DNA of 64,000 nt from Planctomycetaceae bacterium (GTDB lineage: Bacteria > Planctomycetota > Planctomycetia > Planctomycetales > Planctomycetaceae), in NCBI GenBank assembly GCA_020638955.1, contig JACKHO010000002.1:372001-436000 (forward strand), given 5' to 3'. The notes beneath the pieces are model-generated. The model was not told where the DNA came from and searched no databases. It saw only the letters and a list, made by a program, of their open reading frames with translations. Of this stretch, positions 8,152 to 17,254 are shown in pieces. A program made the position numbers and the translations under genes. Positions within the stretch are counted from its first letter, which is position 1, and every line of letters begins with the position of its first letter.

Positions 8152-9525
8152 ATGATCCTCCCAGGACGCCTCCTGGTAGTCGCGGCCGTTTGCGCGGCAA
8201 TGGTGGGATGCGCTCAGTTGAACTTGCAGTCGGGCTTTTCGGCGAAGTCTCTTCGGAGAGGTGCAGACACTTACGATTTCCTCAGCGACGAGGGAGGCCC
8301 GCCAGAAGATTCGCCGCCGAAACGAGTTGCGGCGAATGAGGAGCAGTCTGAGTCGGTCGTCATTGACTCTCCGCACGACTCAGCGACCCAGACACTCATC
8401 GACATGGAACTTCGCGACGCCGCTCCGGCAGAGCGGGTGAAGTGGCTCGAGTTCCTCAGCAAAATGCCTGCGTCAGCAATCCCTTCCGCCTTGCGACAGC
8501 GCCGTAAGGGAGAATTGAATTTGCCGGCAGTTGCGGGGACGCCCGAGGAGGACGACGGCGAAAACATTCTCGCCGGTCACGATAGAGGCAGCGTCTCAGA
8601 GGATGTTTCGACAGCAGACGCGGTGGGCGGCAGTGAGGCACCCGCTCGAAAGCGCCCCTACGCCAACTTACTGCCGAAATTCGGGCTTTCTCAAATCCTG
8701 CCCGGCCACGAGGAGGATGACCAGGAATCAGAACAGGCGCCGGTCACTATCAAGCCGCTGGTCGTCGATGAACCGGAAATTGAAACTGAAGAACCCATCA
8801 CGCCCGGAGCATCGCTGTGGCAGGACGAAGTTCGCAAGCTGATTTCGCTGCTGGAAGCCGACATATCCACGATGGACCCCGCCGATGGCGAGGAGCAGAA
8901 TCTTTTCGTGAAACGTCAGGTCGCACTCCGAATGCTGCACTTGCTGATGAACGACCCGCAACAGGCTCAGCGAGTTATTCCCAATCTTCCGCCCGCCGAG
9001 CAAGAGTTCTGGACCAGCGTCTTCTGGGGACTTTCGTCCTATCTCAATGAAGAAAGTGTTGACAGTGCCAAACGCCGGCAAGACACGCTCAATCAACTGC
9101 GTGCTGCCGTGCGTCATTTGCAGGCGACCGCCCCCCTGGAACTGCGTCACTTGGCCTTCTGCAGCCAAATTGATGGCTTCGGCAGCTATGAGCCAATTGA
9201 GTCTGAGACGTTTGCGTCGGGACAGTCGGTGCTGCTCTACGGCGAACTCAGTGGCTTCCACAGTGAACCAAATGTCGACGGATTCTATGAAACCCGTATT
9301 CGGTCGAGCGTAGAAATCGTGAACGTCGACAGCGAGTTGGTGGTCGACCAATTCGACTTCGGTACGACACCCGATGTTTGCCGCGTTATGCGAAACGACT
9401 ACTTCCAGTCGTTTAGAATCGACTTCCCGCAACTGTCTTCGGGCGAGTACGAACTTCGGCTGCGAGTACAGGACGAACAAACCGGAAAATCTGCGATCCA
9501 GACGCTGACGTTCGCAATTCGGTAG
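8152..9525 (+). CDS. Hypothetical lipoprotein, 457 aa
   Basis: I start at ATG 8152 because it opens a lipoprotein signal (MILPGRLLVVAAVCAAMVGC). The frame also extends upstream, but only into the preceding terminator. AGGGA seven to eight bases ahead is a plausible ribosome site. The mature protein has a low-complexity acidic region (about residues 70-215) followed by a folded region. A helical stretch (WQDEVRKLISLLEADIS...) is followed by a C-terminal beta-rich domain (VLLYGELSGFHSEPNVDGFYETRI... SGEYELRLRVQDEQTGKS) that resembles an Ig-like or extracellular sandwich fold. I do not recognise the family. It is probably an outer-membrane or periplasmic lipoprotein peculiar to planctomycetes. 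Confidence 0.75.
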   Translation: MILPGRLLVVAAVCAAMVGCAQLNLQSGFSAKSLRRGADTYDFLSDEGGPPEDSPPKRVAANEEQSESVVIDSPHDSATQTLIDMELRDAAPAERVKWLEFLSKMPASAIPSALRQRRKGELNLPAVAGTPEEDDGENILAGHDRGSVSEDVSTADAVGGSEAPARKRPYANLLPKFGLSQILPGHEEDDQESEQAPVTIKPLVVDEPEIETEEPITPGASLWQDEVRKLISLLEADISTMDPADGEEQNLFVKRQVALRMLHLLMNDPQQAQRVIPNLPPAEQEFWTSVFWGLSSYLNEESVDSAKRRQDTLNQLRAAVRHLQATAPLELRHLAFCSQIDGFGSYEPIESETFASGQSVLLYGELSGFHSEPNVDGFYETRIRSSVEIVNVDSELVVDQFDFGTTPDVCRVMRNDYFQSFRIDFPQLSSGEYELRLRVQDEQTGKSAIQTLTFAIR

Positions 9526-9702
9526 CTGCCTCCACAGCAATCCCATTGTCGCAAACTGCTCTTGCAAAGAGCCTTACGACAATCCAACTAAACAACGAGC
9601 AGTTTGTTGATCCAGAGCCCAAGGGTTTTCGTTTCAGTTGATGAATACGAACTTTCGCCAACGCGGCCAGAGTTTTGAGTTCCTTCAACTGGTTGGTCTG
9701 TC

Positions 9703-10260
9703 ATGAAGACATTGCCACTCAACTGCAACAACTGCGGCGCACCTTTACCCGTACCGGAATCAACTCGCTACCTGACGTGTCAGTTTTGTGACACGCGACT
9801 CGAAGTCGTTCGAGAGGGGAATGCTGCGTTTACGAAAGTGCTCGGCGAGTTGCAGGAACGCACCGACCAAATATCGAGTGAAGTTCGGCGGCTCCAACTG
9901 GAAAACGAGTTGCTGAAGGTTGAACAGAACTGGGATCGAGAATCGAATGATCTCAAGTACCGTGGGCAGGATGGGAGAGGCTTTGAACCCTCTGCTGCCG
10001 GAGGTGTGTTCTTCATTGTTCTTGCGGTTGCGGCAGCCATCATTCTCTTGCTGCTGGGCGAAATCTTTCTGGGAGTTTTTGTTGGCCTGTTCGTCGGTTC
10101 TTTAGGAATCCTGCAAATTGTTGCTGCCTCGAATTACGAAGACTCATGGCGTCTGTACATGCGTCGCAAGCAACAGGTGCTCCGCGAAATCTCGGAACTG
10201 CCGGGAACGAGAAAGGCGAAGGGACCAGATCGCCACAACATGCCCGCCTCGTCACCATAA
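9703..10260 (+). CDS. Zinc-ribbon, coiled-coil, two-TM membrane protein (copy 1)
   Basis: 185 residues. The N-terminus LNCNNCGAPLPVPESTRYL followed by TCQFCDTRL is a four-cysteine zinc ribbon (CxxC...CxxC). A coiled coil follows (about residues 45-85, EVRRLQLENELLKVEQNWDRE), then two hydrophobic segments (about 100-145) and a basic tail ending near the membrane. The layout suggests a cytosolic zinc module tethered to the membrane. Homology to the next gene at 10382 is very close in the first 60 codons and continues through the coiled coil, so this is a recent tandem duplicate. Function unknown. No clear ribosome site precedes the ATG. Confidence 0.8.
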   Translation: MKTLPLNCNNCGAPLPVPESTRYLTCQFCDTRLEVVREGNAAFTKVLGELQERTDQISSEVRRLQLENELLKVEQNWDRESNDLKYRGQDGRGFEPSAAGGVFFIVLAVAAAIILLLLGEIFLGVFVGLFVGSLGILQIVAASNYEDSWRLYMRRKQQVLREISELPGTRKAKGPDRHNMPASSP

Positions 10261-10381
10261 AACACGATACCGAATTCCATCCTCTGCATGGCCGGTTTTA
10301 TGATCCGAGTTTCAGAAAACGTCGTTTCAGGGTGAGAACGGACTTTTAGATCTTCGTCTCAATCATTTGGGCGCAATTGAC

Positions 10382-10885
10382 ATGACAACACTACCACTCA
10401 ATTGCAACAACTGCGGCGCACCATTGCCAGTACCAGAATCGACCAGGTACCTCACCTGTCAGTTTTGTCACACGCAGTTAGAGGTCGTTCGCGACGGCAA
10501 TGCTGCGTTCACAAAAGTGCTGGATGCACTGCAAGAACGGACCGAACAAATCTCAGCAGATGTGCGCCGCCTGGAACTCAAGAATGAACTGCTGACGCTG
10601 GAGCACAATTGGGACCGTGAGTCGGAACGGCTGAAACTACGTAACAAGCATGGTGGCACCTACGAACCAAGTGCTGCTCTCGCCGTCTTCGTGATTGCCG
10701 TCGGCATAGTCATGGGGGTGGGAATGGGAACGTATTTTAGTCCATTGTTTGGGTTCCTGGCACTCGTAGTCGGTGTAGCCAGCGGAATTCATCAACTCAT
10801 GGCTGCGTCGGCTTTTGATGCCGCGAGTAAACGCTATCAACAACGCAAGCAACAACTGCAACGTGAAATCAACGAACTGACGTAG
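10382..10885 (+). CDS. Zinc-ribbon, coiled-coil, two-TM membrane protein (copy 2)
   Basis: 167 residues, starting at ATG 10382 so that the N-terminus MTTLPLNCNNCGAPLPVPES aligns with copy 1. It has the same order: four-cysteine zinc ribbon (CxxC...CQFCHTQL), coiled coil (VRRLELKNELLTLEHNWDRE), two membrane segments with different residues from copy 1 (VFVIAVGIVMGVGMG and FLALVVGVASGIHQL), and a Gln/Arg-rich helix at the end. The soluble part is conserved and the membrane part has diverged. This suggests that both copies are kept for related but not identical roles. The 121 bases between the copies hold no gene. Confidence 0.8.
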   Translation: MTTLPLNCNNCGAPLPVPESTRYLTCQFCHTQLEVVRDGNAAFTKVLDALQERTEQISADVRRLELKNELLTLEHNWDRESERLKLRNKHGGTYEPSAALAVFVIAVGIVMGVGMGTYFSPLFGFLALVVGVASGIHQLMAASAFDAASKRYQQRKQQLQREINELT

Positions 10886-11024
10886 AATTCGATCCTCGAT
10901 TCGACGTCCATCCAGGACCGAAACAATCCTGGCATCCATCTCGGGCAGCCTTGACTCACGCAAGCGTTACGCGGAACATCGCGCTCCACTGACTAAAACT
11001 GCATCAACAGGACACGAACTCATC

Positions 11025-11813
11025 ATGGAAGTCGCACTCGATGAACTCCGTCAGGCTGCCGAAACATCGGCCCGCGTGGGAGGAGAGATCCTGCAGTCGT
11101 GGGCTTCGCGGTTCACCAGCCGGGAGAAGAGCCCAGCCAATCTCGTAACGGAAGCGGACATTGCTTCACAGGAGGCAATTGAGTCGTTTCTGCGAGAACG
11201 ATATCCCGACCATCAATTGCTGGGCGAAGAGAATCTGCTCGAAGAAGGAAATGACTCGGCCTACCGCTGGATTATCGACCCGCTGGACGGCACGGGAAAC
11301 TATGTGCATCGCTTCCCGTACTATGCAGTTTCCATTGGACTGGAGTACGCCGGACGACTGATTGTGGGAGCGATTTATGATCCCAACCGGGACGAAATGT
11401 TCTCCGCGGCGGAGGGATGCGGGGCCACGCTGAATGAGGAGCCAATAGCCGTTTCGAATTCGACTCAGGCTTCGGAAGCGATGTGTATGGCGAGCCTGCC
11501 CATACGGTCCGATCGAAACCACCCCGCAGTGCGACGCTTTCTGAATGCGCTGGAGTCGGTGCAGTCGGTGCAACGAAGTGGATCGGCCGCACTCAACTTG
11601 TGCTCGGTGGCCTGCGGACGGGTTGATGCATTCTGGTCGAACAGCCTGAATGCTTGGGACATGGCTGCAGGCGTTGTGATTGTTCGCGAGGCGGGCGGAC
11701 AGGTTTCAACAACAGACGGAGCCGAGTTCGACGTCAACGAGGCCGACTTGCTGTCGTCCAATGGTACCGATTTGCACGGAGCACTCGTCGACATTCTTGC
11801 ATTGCACGATTAG
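11025..11813 (+). CDS. Inositol monophosphatase family phosphatase
   Basis: Hydrolyses inositol 1-phosphate or a related sugar phosphate (the family includes SuhB, FBPase-like and histidinol-phosphatase members) with magnesium. 262 residues is the usual size. The metal-binding signature WIIDPLDGTGNYVH is clear, preceded by LLGEENL, which supplies the first Glu. The C-terminal signature NAWDMAAGVVIVREAGG supplies the last Asp. Cytosolic. The gene stands alone between the zinc-ribbon pair and the convergent mutY. Substrate cannot be told from sequence. Confidence 0.92.
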   Translation: MEVALDELRQAAETSARVGGEILQSWASRFTSREKSPANLVTEADIASQEAIESFLRERYPDHQLLGEENLLEEGNDSAYRWIIDPLDGTGNYVHRFPYYAVSIGLEYAGRLIVGAIYDPNRDEMFSAAEGCGATLNEEPIAVSNSTQASEAMCMASLPIRSDRNHPAVRRFLNALESVQSVQRSGSAALNLCSVACGRVDAFWSNSLNAWDMAAGVVIVREAGGQVSTTDGAEFDVNEADLLSSNGTDLHGALVDILALHD

Positions 11814-11825
11814 TCAGGAACAACT

Positions 11826-11841
11826 CCGAAGTCGACTTCGG
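11826..11841. terminator. Perfect 16-bp palindrome between convergent genes
   Basis: CCGAAGTCGACTTCGG can form a six-bp stem with a TCGA loop in both RNA strands. It lies in the 49-base gap between two convergent genes, the place where a shared bidirectional terminator is expected. T-runs are weak. Confidence 0.4.
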
Positions 11842-11862
11842 TCGCAAAGACTTTTCAGCAAA

Positions 11863-12993
11863 TCAACTGGTATGCCGTTCGTGTAACCAATCCGCAATGC
11901 GACGCGCCGTAACGGACAACGGCAGTTCGGCCAGTTGCTGAGTGGTAACCCAACGGATTTCGCCGTCCGACGGACTCCCTTCTTGCCAGTTGGCAATTAG
12001 TGCGAGCAGCCGTATTCGATACCGCGTGACGGTGTGACGCACTTCCATTAAGTCGTCGTGTATCTCGGCGGTGACATTCCAGTCTCGCAGTAGAGTCTGA
12101 CGCACTTCCTCATGAAGACGCCTGCTGATGGCTGGCGTCAATTTGCCGTCATGATCGACTGATTCCACACTGAACCGGGGAAAGTCCCACATGCCAGCCC
12201 AGCGTTCCTCTGAAGTTCGCTGACGAACGAGCCATTTGTTTTTGCGCTGAATGGCCACACAGGCGTCGACCACACGGGTGACGGCAATACGTTTCTGCAG
12301 GACGGGGAGTTCTTCCTGCCGACCAGACAAGAACGCACGGCAGGAACTTTTCAGGGGACATGCGTCGCATTGGGGGGCACTGACGCGACAGACGAGGGCG
12401 CCAAGTTCCATGAGGGCTTCATTAACCTTCGCAGGATTGCGGCAACTGGCGAACCTTTCTGCCAGCGCCCAGAGCTGGCGTTGTCCCGCCGCTGATTTGG
12501 GGTCACCGTCATAGGCCAACAGTCGTACGAACAACCGTAGCGTATTGGCCTCAAGAATTGGTGCGGGCTGGTTGTAGGCAAACGAAGCAATGGCTCCGGC
12601 GGTGTAACGACCAATCCCTTTGATTTCCAATAGCTGATCGACCTGCTTTGGAACTTGGCCGTTGAACTGTTCGCAAACCTGGATCGCACCAGTTCGCAAG
12701 TTACGCGCCCGGCTGTAGTATCCAAGCCCTTCCCACAGTCGTAATACGTCTGCCTCTTCAGATTCCGCCAGGGCTTCAACCGTTGGGAACTGCTTCATGA
12801 ACCGTTCAAAGTACGGCACAACAGCCTGGACCGTTGTCTGCTGCAGCATGATTTCACTGACCCACACCCGGTAAGCGTTTCGCTCGACTCGCCAGGGCAA
12901 ATCTCGCTGCGCATTTCGAAACCAGCTCGCGATCTTTTTTCGCATTTGGGCGAGGTCACGGCTGTCAAACTCTTCGACGTGTTCGTCGGCCAT
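11863..12993 (-). CDS. mutY: A/G-specific adenine glycosylase MutY
   Basis: Removes adenine mispaired with 8-oxoguanine. 376 residues with the full domain order. The catalytic Glu47 is in WVSEIMLQQT, the helix-hairpin-helix is LEIKGIGRYTAGAIA, and the [4Fe-4S] cluster has Cys202-x6-Cys209-x2-Cys212-x5-Cys218. A C-terminal Nudix-like domain (about 245-370) reads the 8-oxoG. The residue aligning with the catalytic Asp of E. coli MutY (D138, in ILDGNV) is Glu148 here, in PILEANTLRL. The assignment is otherwise secure. It pairs functionally with the Fpg-like enzyme at 29590, although the two are not linked. Confidence 0.93.
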   Translation of the reverse strand: MADEHVEEFDSRDLAQMRKKIASWFRNAQRDLPWRVERNAYRVWVSEIMLQQTTVQAVVPYFERFMKQFPTVEALAESEEADVLRLWEGLGYYSRARNLRTGAIQVCEQFNGQVPKQVDQLLEIKGIGRYTAGAIASFAYNQPAPILEANTLRLFVRLLAYDGDPKSAAGQRQLWALAERFASCRNPAKVNEALMELGALVCRVSAPQCDACPLKSSCRAFLSGRQEELPVLQKRIAVTRVVDACVAIQRKNKWLVRQRTSEERWAGMWDFPRFSVESVDHDGKLTPAISRRLHEEVRQTLLRDWNVTAEIHDDLMEVRHTVTRYRIRLLALIANWQEGSPSDGEIRWVTTQQLAELPLSVTARRIADWLHERHTS

Positions 12994-13039
12994 GGCGGGT
13001 CGTCTGCGGTGCTTTGCTGATCAGAACAAGAGGTGGCAG

Positions 13040-13546
13040 TTACTCGGAGTCAGATTCTGAGGGACCGTACATGCCTGGAACAGCAATACCATTGAGTCGC
13101 AAGTAGACGCACAAGTGAGCGCGGTGGTGAATACTATGGTTCAAAACCCAGGTGCGGATGACCACCATCTTAGGCATGGTCATCATAGCTTGTCCCTGTT
13201 TCAGGAGAGCCCAAAGCTTCATGAGTTCTTCGTCAGAAACGTTCTCCAATAGTTCACGAGCTGTCGCGACATTCTTGTCGAAGAGGGCAAGAATTTCCCG
13301 AGTCGACTGAAACTGCGGCGTCTTGTACGGCTCACCATCGACCGGATGAACGTCAAGTTCGTCCGTTGTAATGGTCATTGCCACCCAGCCGGCAACATCG
13401 GCCAAATGATTCGCGTTCCAGCCAATGCTGTTGAAGCGTTCGCCTGCTTTCCAGGGGAGTTTGTCGTCCGGAATGCATTCCAACACTTTCCTCGTGTTGG
13501 CCATTTCCATGTCGAATTCGGGAATTAAAGCTTGCGCCATGCTCAT
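13040..13546 (-). CDS. DinB family protein
   Basis: 168 residues of a four-helix-bundle DinB/YfiT-like fold. A first His lies in NANHLADVAGW, and a C-terminal HSIHHRAHLCVYLR supplies the metal-binding His triad. Members are metal-dependent, mostly uncharacterised enzymes, some being thiol (bacillithiol or mycothiol) S-transferases. It lies 47 bases downstream of the dehydrogenase gene on the same strand and may be cotranscribed. The name does not imply the DNA polymerase DinB. Substrate unknown. Confidence 0.85.
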   Translation of the reverse strand: MSMAQALIPEFDMEMANTRKVLECIPDDKLPWKAGERFNSIGWNANHLADVAGWVAMTITTDELDVHPVDGEPYKTPQFQSTREILALFDKNVATARELLENVSDEELMKLWALLKQGQAMMTMPKMVVIRTWVLNHSIHHRAHLCVYLRLNGIAVPGMYGPSESDSE

Positions 13547-13593
13547 CTTACTGGACTCACGAAAGGAGTAATGAAACCCAAAAGAACAATAGG

Positions 13594-14823
13594 CTAAATA
13601 CCACCAAGTGCAATCGCACGTCCGACGCGACCAATCCCCAGCACGTATGCGGCAACGCGCGGCGAGACTTTCTTTTCAGCAGCAATTTGGAACACCTTGC
13701 CGAATCCTTCCGCCATACGCTTAGCGAGTTCAACGCGAACTTTGTCGATGTCCCAGCGGAAATACTGCTGATTCTGCACCCACTCAAAATAAGAGACAGT
13801 GACCCCGCCCGCGTTCGCGAGAATATCCGGAATGACCAGGATGCCTTTCTGTTCGAAGATTTCATCCGCCTCCGGCGTGACCGGACTATTCGCCGCTTCA
13901 ATGATGAGCTGCGCCCGAACATGTGGGGCGTTTTCTCCGGTCAACACTCCGCCAATTGCTGCCGGGATGAGAACATCGACTTCGGCGGCGAGAATGTCCT
14001 CGTTCTTGCAGGCGTCGGAGCCAGGAAATCCCTCAACTTTACGAGTCTCTTTCATGTATTCCATGAGAGCCGGGATGTCCAATCCTTCCGGATTCTGGAT
14101 TCCGCCGAATGCGTCGGAGACAGCAACGACCCGGGCTCCCATTTCATGCAGAATGAGTGCGGCATAGCTCCCGACGTTGCCGAATCCCTGAACGGCCACC
14201 GTGACACCTTTGACTTCGCGGCGTAACTCCCGCAAAGCCGCCTCGGTGACAATGGCGACACCTCGACCAGTGGCCTCGACGCGACCATCTGCTCCGTGAA
14301 GTTCCACTGGTTTGCCGGTGACGCAGGCGGGACTGAAACCGTGGTACTTCTCGTATTGATTCGCAATCCAGGCCATGTGCTGGGCTCCCGTCCCCATGTC
14401 GGGGGCCGGGATATCTTTGTCAGGCCCAATGACGTCGTGAATTTCATCGACGAATTTTCTGGTAATACGCTCCATCTCTCCTTCAGAAAGCGTGGAGGGA
14501 TCCACCGAAATGCCCCCCTTTGCTCCACCGTAAGGCAGATTCACCACAGCCGTCTTCCACGTCATGAGTTGGGCGAGTGACAGAACTTCTTCCCCATTCA
14601 CCTCAGGGTGATACCGCAAACCTCCCTTCATGGGGCCGCGGGCTTTGTCGTGCTGGATGCGGTAGCCAATGTACGTCCCGATTTCGCCATTGTCCCGATG
14701 CATGGCGATTTGCACTTTCACCTGACGCAACGGCGTCAACATGAGCCTTCTCATGTTCGACGACAGGTCCATAACGTCAGCAGCCAGGTGAAAATAACGT
14801 TCCGCAGTTTCAATTGAAGTCAC
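13594..14823 (-). CDS. Glu/Leu/Phe/Val dehydrogenase (probable glutamate dehydrogenase)
   Basis: Catalyses reversible oxidative deamination of an amino acid to its 2-oxo acid with NAD(P). 409 residues, typical of the hexameric type. The sequence shows [11 protein letters not shown], the catalytic region [26 protein letters not shown], and the nucleotide-binding VQGFGNVGS. The start is GTG at 14823, supported by GGAAGGAG six bases upstream. Glutamate is the likeliest substrate because of the overall GdhA-like pattern. Leucine or phenylalanine cannot be excluded. The upstream region shared with the sulfatase carries a 25-bp inverted repeat that may regulate it. Confidence 0.92.
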   Translation of the reverse strand: MTSIETAERYFHLAADVMDLSSNMRRLMLTPLRQVKVQIAMHRDNGEIGTYIGYRIQHDKARGPMKGGLRYHPEVNGEEVLSLAQLMTWKTAVVNLPYGGAKGGISVDPSTLSEGEMERITRKFVDEIHDVIGPDKDIPAPDMGTGAQHMAWIANQYEKYHGFSPACVTGKPVELHGADGRVEATGRGVAIVTEAALRELRREVKGVTVAVQGFGNVGSYAALILHEMGARVVAVSDAFGGIQNPEGLDIPALMEYMKETRKVEGFPGSDACKNEDILAAEVDVLIPAAIGGVLTGENAPHVRAQLIIEAANSPVTPEADEIFEQKGILVIPDILANAGGVTVSYFEWVQNQQYFRWDIDKVRVELAKRMAEGFGKVFQIAAEKKVSPRVAAYVLGIGRVGRAIALGGI

Positions 14824-15171
14824 GACGGGCTCCTTCCGTATCGTTCACTGAACGGTTCGACTCGTTGAAAGACGGCGCGCATACTAGCCCGGATGGTCGA
14901 ACAGGTCGAGACATTTCGCCCGTGGGTTGGTCTCACCCATGCGCCCAATGGTGGTCCAAAATTCGATATCTGGGTCCGGAATATCGACATACCGTGTCGG
15001 CAGCTTCGCAACAGACACACTGCCTTGTTGAAGGATTTTTCGTGCAACGACTGGCTCTTGCGCAATATGAACCAGAGTGCTTCCCGCATTGGTGGTAGAG
15101 AGTTGCGAGGGAATCTTCTAGCATGCGGATTGGTTGATGTGTTTCGGCTGGGTTTTGAGGAGTGTGCTGTG
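14824..15171. promoter_or_regulatory. Divergent promoter region with inverted repeat TCGATAT-N11-ATATCGA
   Basis: This stretch separates the leftward dehydrogenase from the rightward sulfatase and has no gene of its own. The long open frame reaching back to 14893 lacks sulfatase-like or signal sequence. At 14963-14987 two perfect seven-base arms TCGATAT and ATATCGA are 18 bases apart centre to centre, suitable for a dimeric regulator. GAGGAG at 15157-15162 is the sulfatase ribosome site. Confidence 0.4.
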
Positions 15172-17028
15172 GTGCGAGTACTGTTATTGGCAATAGGGGT
15201 TTTGAGCGTTGTTGGCACAGTGCCGGCCAAGGCGGAGCAGCCCAACATTCTGTGGCTGACTGTCGAAGACATTGGTCCTGAACTGGGATGTTACGGCGAT
15301 GCCTACGCCGACACACCAAACCTTGATCGGTTTGCCGGTCGGAGTTTGACCTACTTGAATGCGTGGTCAAATGCTCCGGTTTGTGCGCCAGCCCGGACGA
15401 CACTCATCTCGGGCTTGTTCCCACCGAGCACCGGTTCCGAACACATGCGGAGCGAGACGCGACTGCCGGCAGACTTCAAGATGTATCCCGACTACATGCG
15501 CGACGCTGGCTACTTCTGTGTGAACCCCGGCAAGGAGGACTACAACCTCACCAAGGTGGGACCGGTCTGGGACAAGCTGGATAAAGGAAAGCCTTACGAG
15601 CAGCTCGCTCAGCATCAGCCCTTCATGGCGGTATTCAACGACACACGGACTCACGAAAGCAAAATTCGAACGCGTCCACACAAGTGGGTGCATGACCCGG
15701 CCAAAGCACGAATTCCTGCCTACCATCCCGACACGCTGGAAGTGCGTCAGGACTGGGCGCAGTACTACGACAACATCACGGACATGGACGGCTGGTTCCA
15801 GCAGCAGTTAGACGGATTGGAAGCTGCGGGACTGGCCGATAACACCATTGTCTTCTTCTACGGAGACCACGGCTCGGGCATGCCCCGCAGTAAACGCTGG
15901 CCGTTCAATTCCGGACTGCGAGTACCGTTCATTGTGCATATTCCCGCCAAGTTTGCGGACCTCGCACCATCGGAATACGGCTCAGGCAAGCAAACCGACC
16001 GACTCGTCAGTTTCGTCGATTTGGCGCCAACAATTCTGAGTCTGGCCGGAGTCAAACCACCTGAGCACTTGCAGGGCTACGCATTCCTCGGAAAGCATGC
16101 GGCGGCCGAACAACCATACGTCTACGGATTCCGCGGTCGCATGGATGAGCGTCTCGATTTGGTTCGCAGTGTTCGCAACAAGCGGTACATCTACATCCGG
16201 AATTACATGCCACACAAGGAATATGGCCAGCACGTCGCGTACATGTTCGAGACACCAACGACCACGAAATGGAAAGAGTTGTTTGATGCCGGCAAGCTGA
16301 CCGAAGAGCAAAGCCATTTCTGGCGTCAAAAGCCAACCGAAGAACTGTACGACCTGGAGAATGATCCTGATGAAGTTCACAACCTGGCAGATTCCAGTGA
16401 ACACCATGCGGTCTTAGCCGAATTGCGTGAGGCACACCGCAACTGGGTGTTCCGTGTACGCGACATCGGTTTCCTGCCGGAAGGTGAAGTACACACGCGT
16501 GGAGCAACGTCATCACCCTATGAAGTTGGTCATAACAACGCTGAGTACAACCTGGATGCCGTCTGGGACATGGCCAACGCGGCCTCTCTTCTAAAGAAGG
16601 AAGATGACAACAAGCTCTTGGCAGGTCTGAATGGCTCTGACAGTGCCGTGCGATATTGGGCAGCCCTTGGTCTGCTGATGCGCGGGGAACGTGGGGCGAA
16701 ACTCGGACACGAGGCACTTCGCAACGCGCTGTCCGAAGACGATTCGATTTACGTGCGGACTGTTGCCGCAGAGATTCTCGTACGCTTTGGGAACGAAGCA
16801 GATAAACAGGCAGGCCTGAAGCACCTGATTGCCGCCGCAGACGGAAGCAAGTCAGGAGTACATTCGGCCATTCAGGCGATGAATGTCATCGACCAACTCG
16901 ACGAACAGGCAGCCAGTCTGTTGCCTCAGGTCAAGAAACTGCCCATGAAAGGAGACTGGGCTACCGGTCGATACGCCAGCTACGTGCCACGACTGATCGA
17001 GACCACAATCGAGGACCTGGCCCAATAG
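15172..17028 (+). CDS. Sulfatase with C-terminal helical-repeat domain
   Basis: Hydrolyses sulfate esters; exported. I start at GTG 15172, nine bases after GAGGAG, because the next residues form a signal peptide (RVLLLAIGVLSVVGTVPAKA). The neighbouring GTG at 15169 is equally possible. The sulfatase core begins QPNILWLTVEDIGPELGCYG. The formylglycine motif is the canonical C-A-P-A-R followed by TTLISG, and FFYGDHGSGMPRSKRW supplies later active-site residues. After the sulfatase core (about 500 residues), the last 120 residues are helical (LLAGLNGSDSAVRYWAALGLL... EILVRFGN) and look like HEAT-type repeats. A strong terminator follows at 17095. Substrate unknown. Confidence 0.92.
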   Translation: MRVLLLAIGVLSVVGTVPAKAEQPNILWLTVEDIGPELGCYGDAYADTPNLDRFAGRSLTYLNAWSNAPVCAPARTTLISGLFPPSTGSEHMRSETRLPADFKMYPDYMRDAGYFCVNPGKEDYNLTKVGPVWDKLDKGKPYEQLAQHQPFMAVFNDTRTHESKIRTRPHKWVHDPAKARIPAYHPDTLEVRQDWAQYYDNITDMDGWFQQQLDGLEAAGLADNTIVFFYGDHGSGMPRSKRWPFNSGLRVPFIVHIPAKFADLAPSEYGSGKQTDRLVSFVDLAPTILSLAGVKPPEHLQGYAFLGKHAAAEQPYVYGFRGRMDERLDLVRSVRNKRYIYIRNYMPHKEYGQHVAYMFETPTTTKWKELFDAGKLTEEQSHFWRQKPTEELYDLENDPDEVHNLADSSEHHAVLAELREAHRNWVFRVRDIGFLPEGEVHTRGATSSPYEVGHNNAEYNLDAVWDMANAASLLKKEDDNKLLAGLNGSDSAVRYWAALGLLMRGERGAKLGHEALRNALSEDDSIYVRTVAAEILVRFGNEADKQAGLKHLIAAADGSKSGVHSAIQAMNVIDQLDEQAASLLPQVKKLPMKGDWATGRYASYVPRLIETTIEDLAQ

Positions 17029-17094
17029 GGAAAGTTTCTTACAGGTCACCAGCACCACCATGACGCGAGAAAAGCGATCAGCAACGCGCAAGTT

Positions 17095-17137
17095 AACAGG
17101 CACCATCCGACGTGGGTGGTGCCTGTTTCGTTTTCGG
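17095..17137 (+). terminator. Factor-independent terminator of the sulfatase gene
   Basis: The arms 17095-17108 and 17114-17127 (AACAGGCACCA.../...TGGTGCCTGTT) pair over 14 positions with a five-base loop. They are followed by TTTCGTTTTC. It sits 67 bases past the sulfatase stop. Confidence 0.85.
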
Positions 17138-17254
17138 GGGTAAAGATTTGCAGGGTGTGTGTGCAGCAAGTCGCTGTATTATGGTGGGTTACGTCCGCGA
17201 GTCAGTCCTGGAACTGAGTGTGCATTGAACGACTTGCGTAATTTGACGCGGAGG

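Noticed and set aside
14893..15171. N-terminal extension of the second sulfatase by 93 codons
   Set aside because: The extension carries no export signal and runs through the inverted repeat. The GTG at 15172 has a GAGGAG ribosome site and opens a clean signal peptide.
16052..16717. Long minus-strand open frame inside the sulfatase gene
   Set aside because: It is antisense to the catalytic and linker region of a clear sulfatase and has no recognisable domain; its length comes from codon bias in the real gene.
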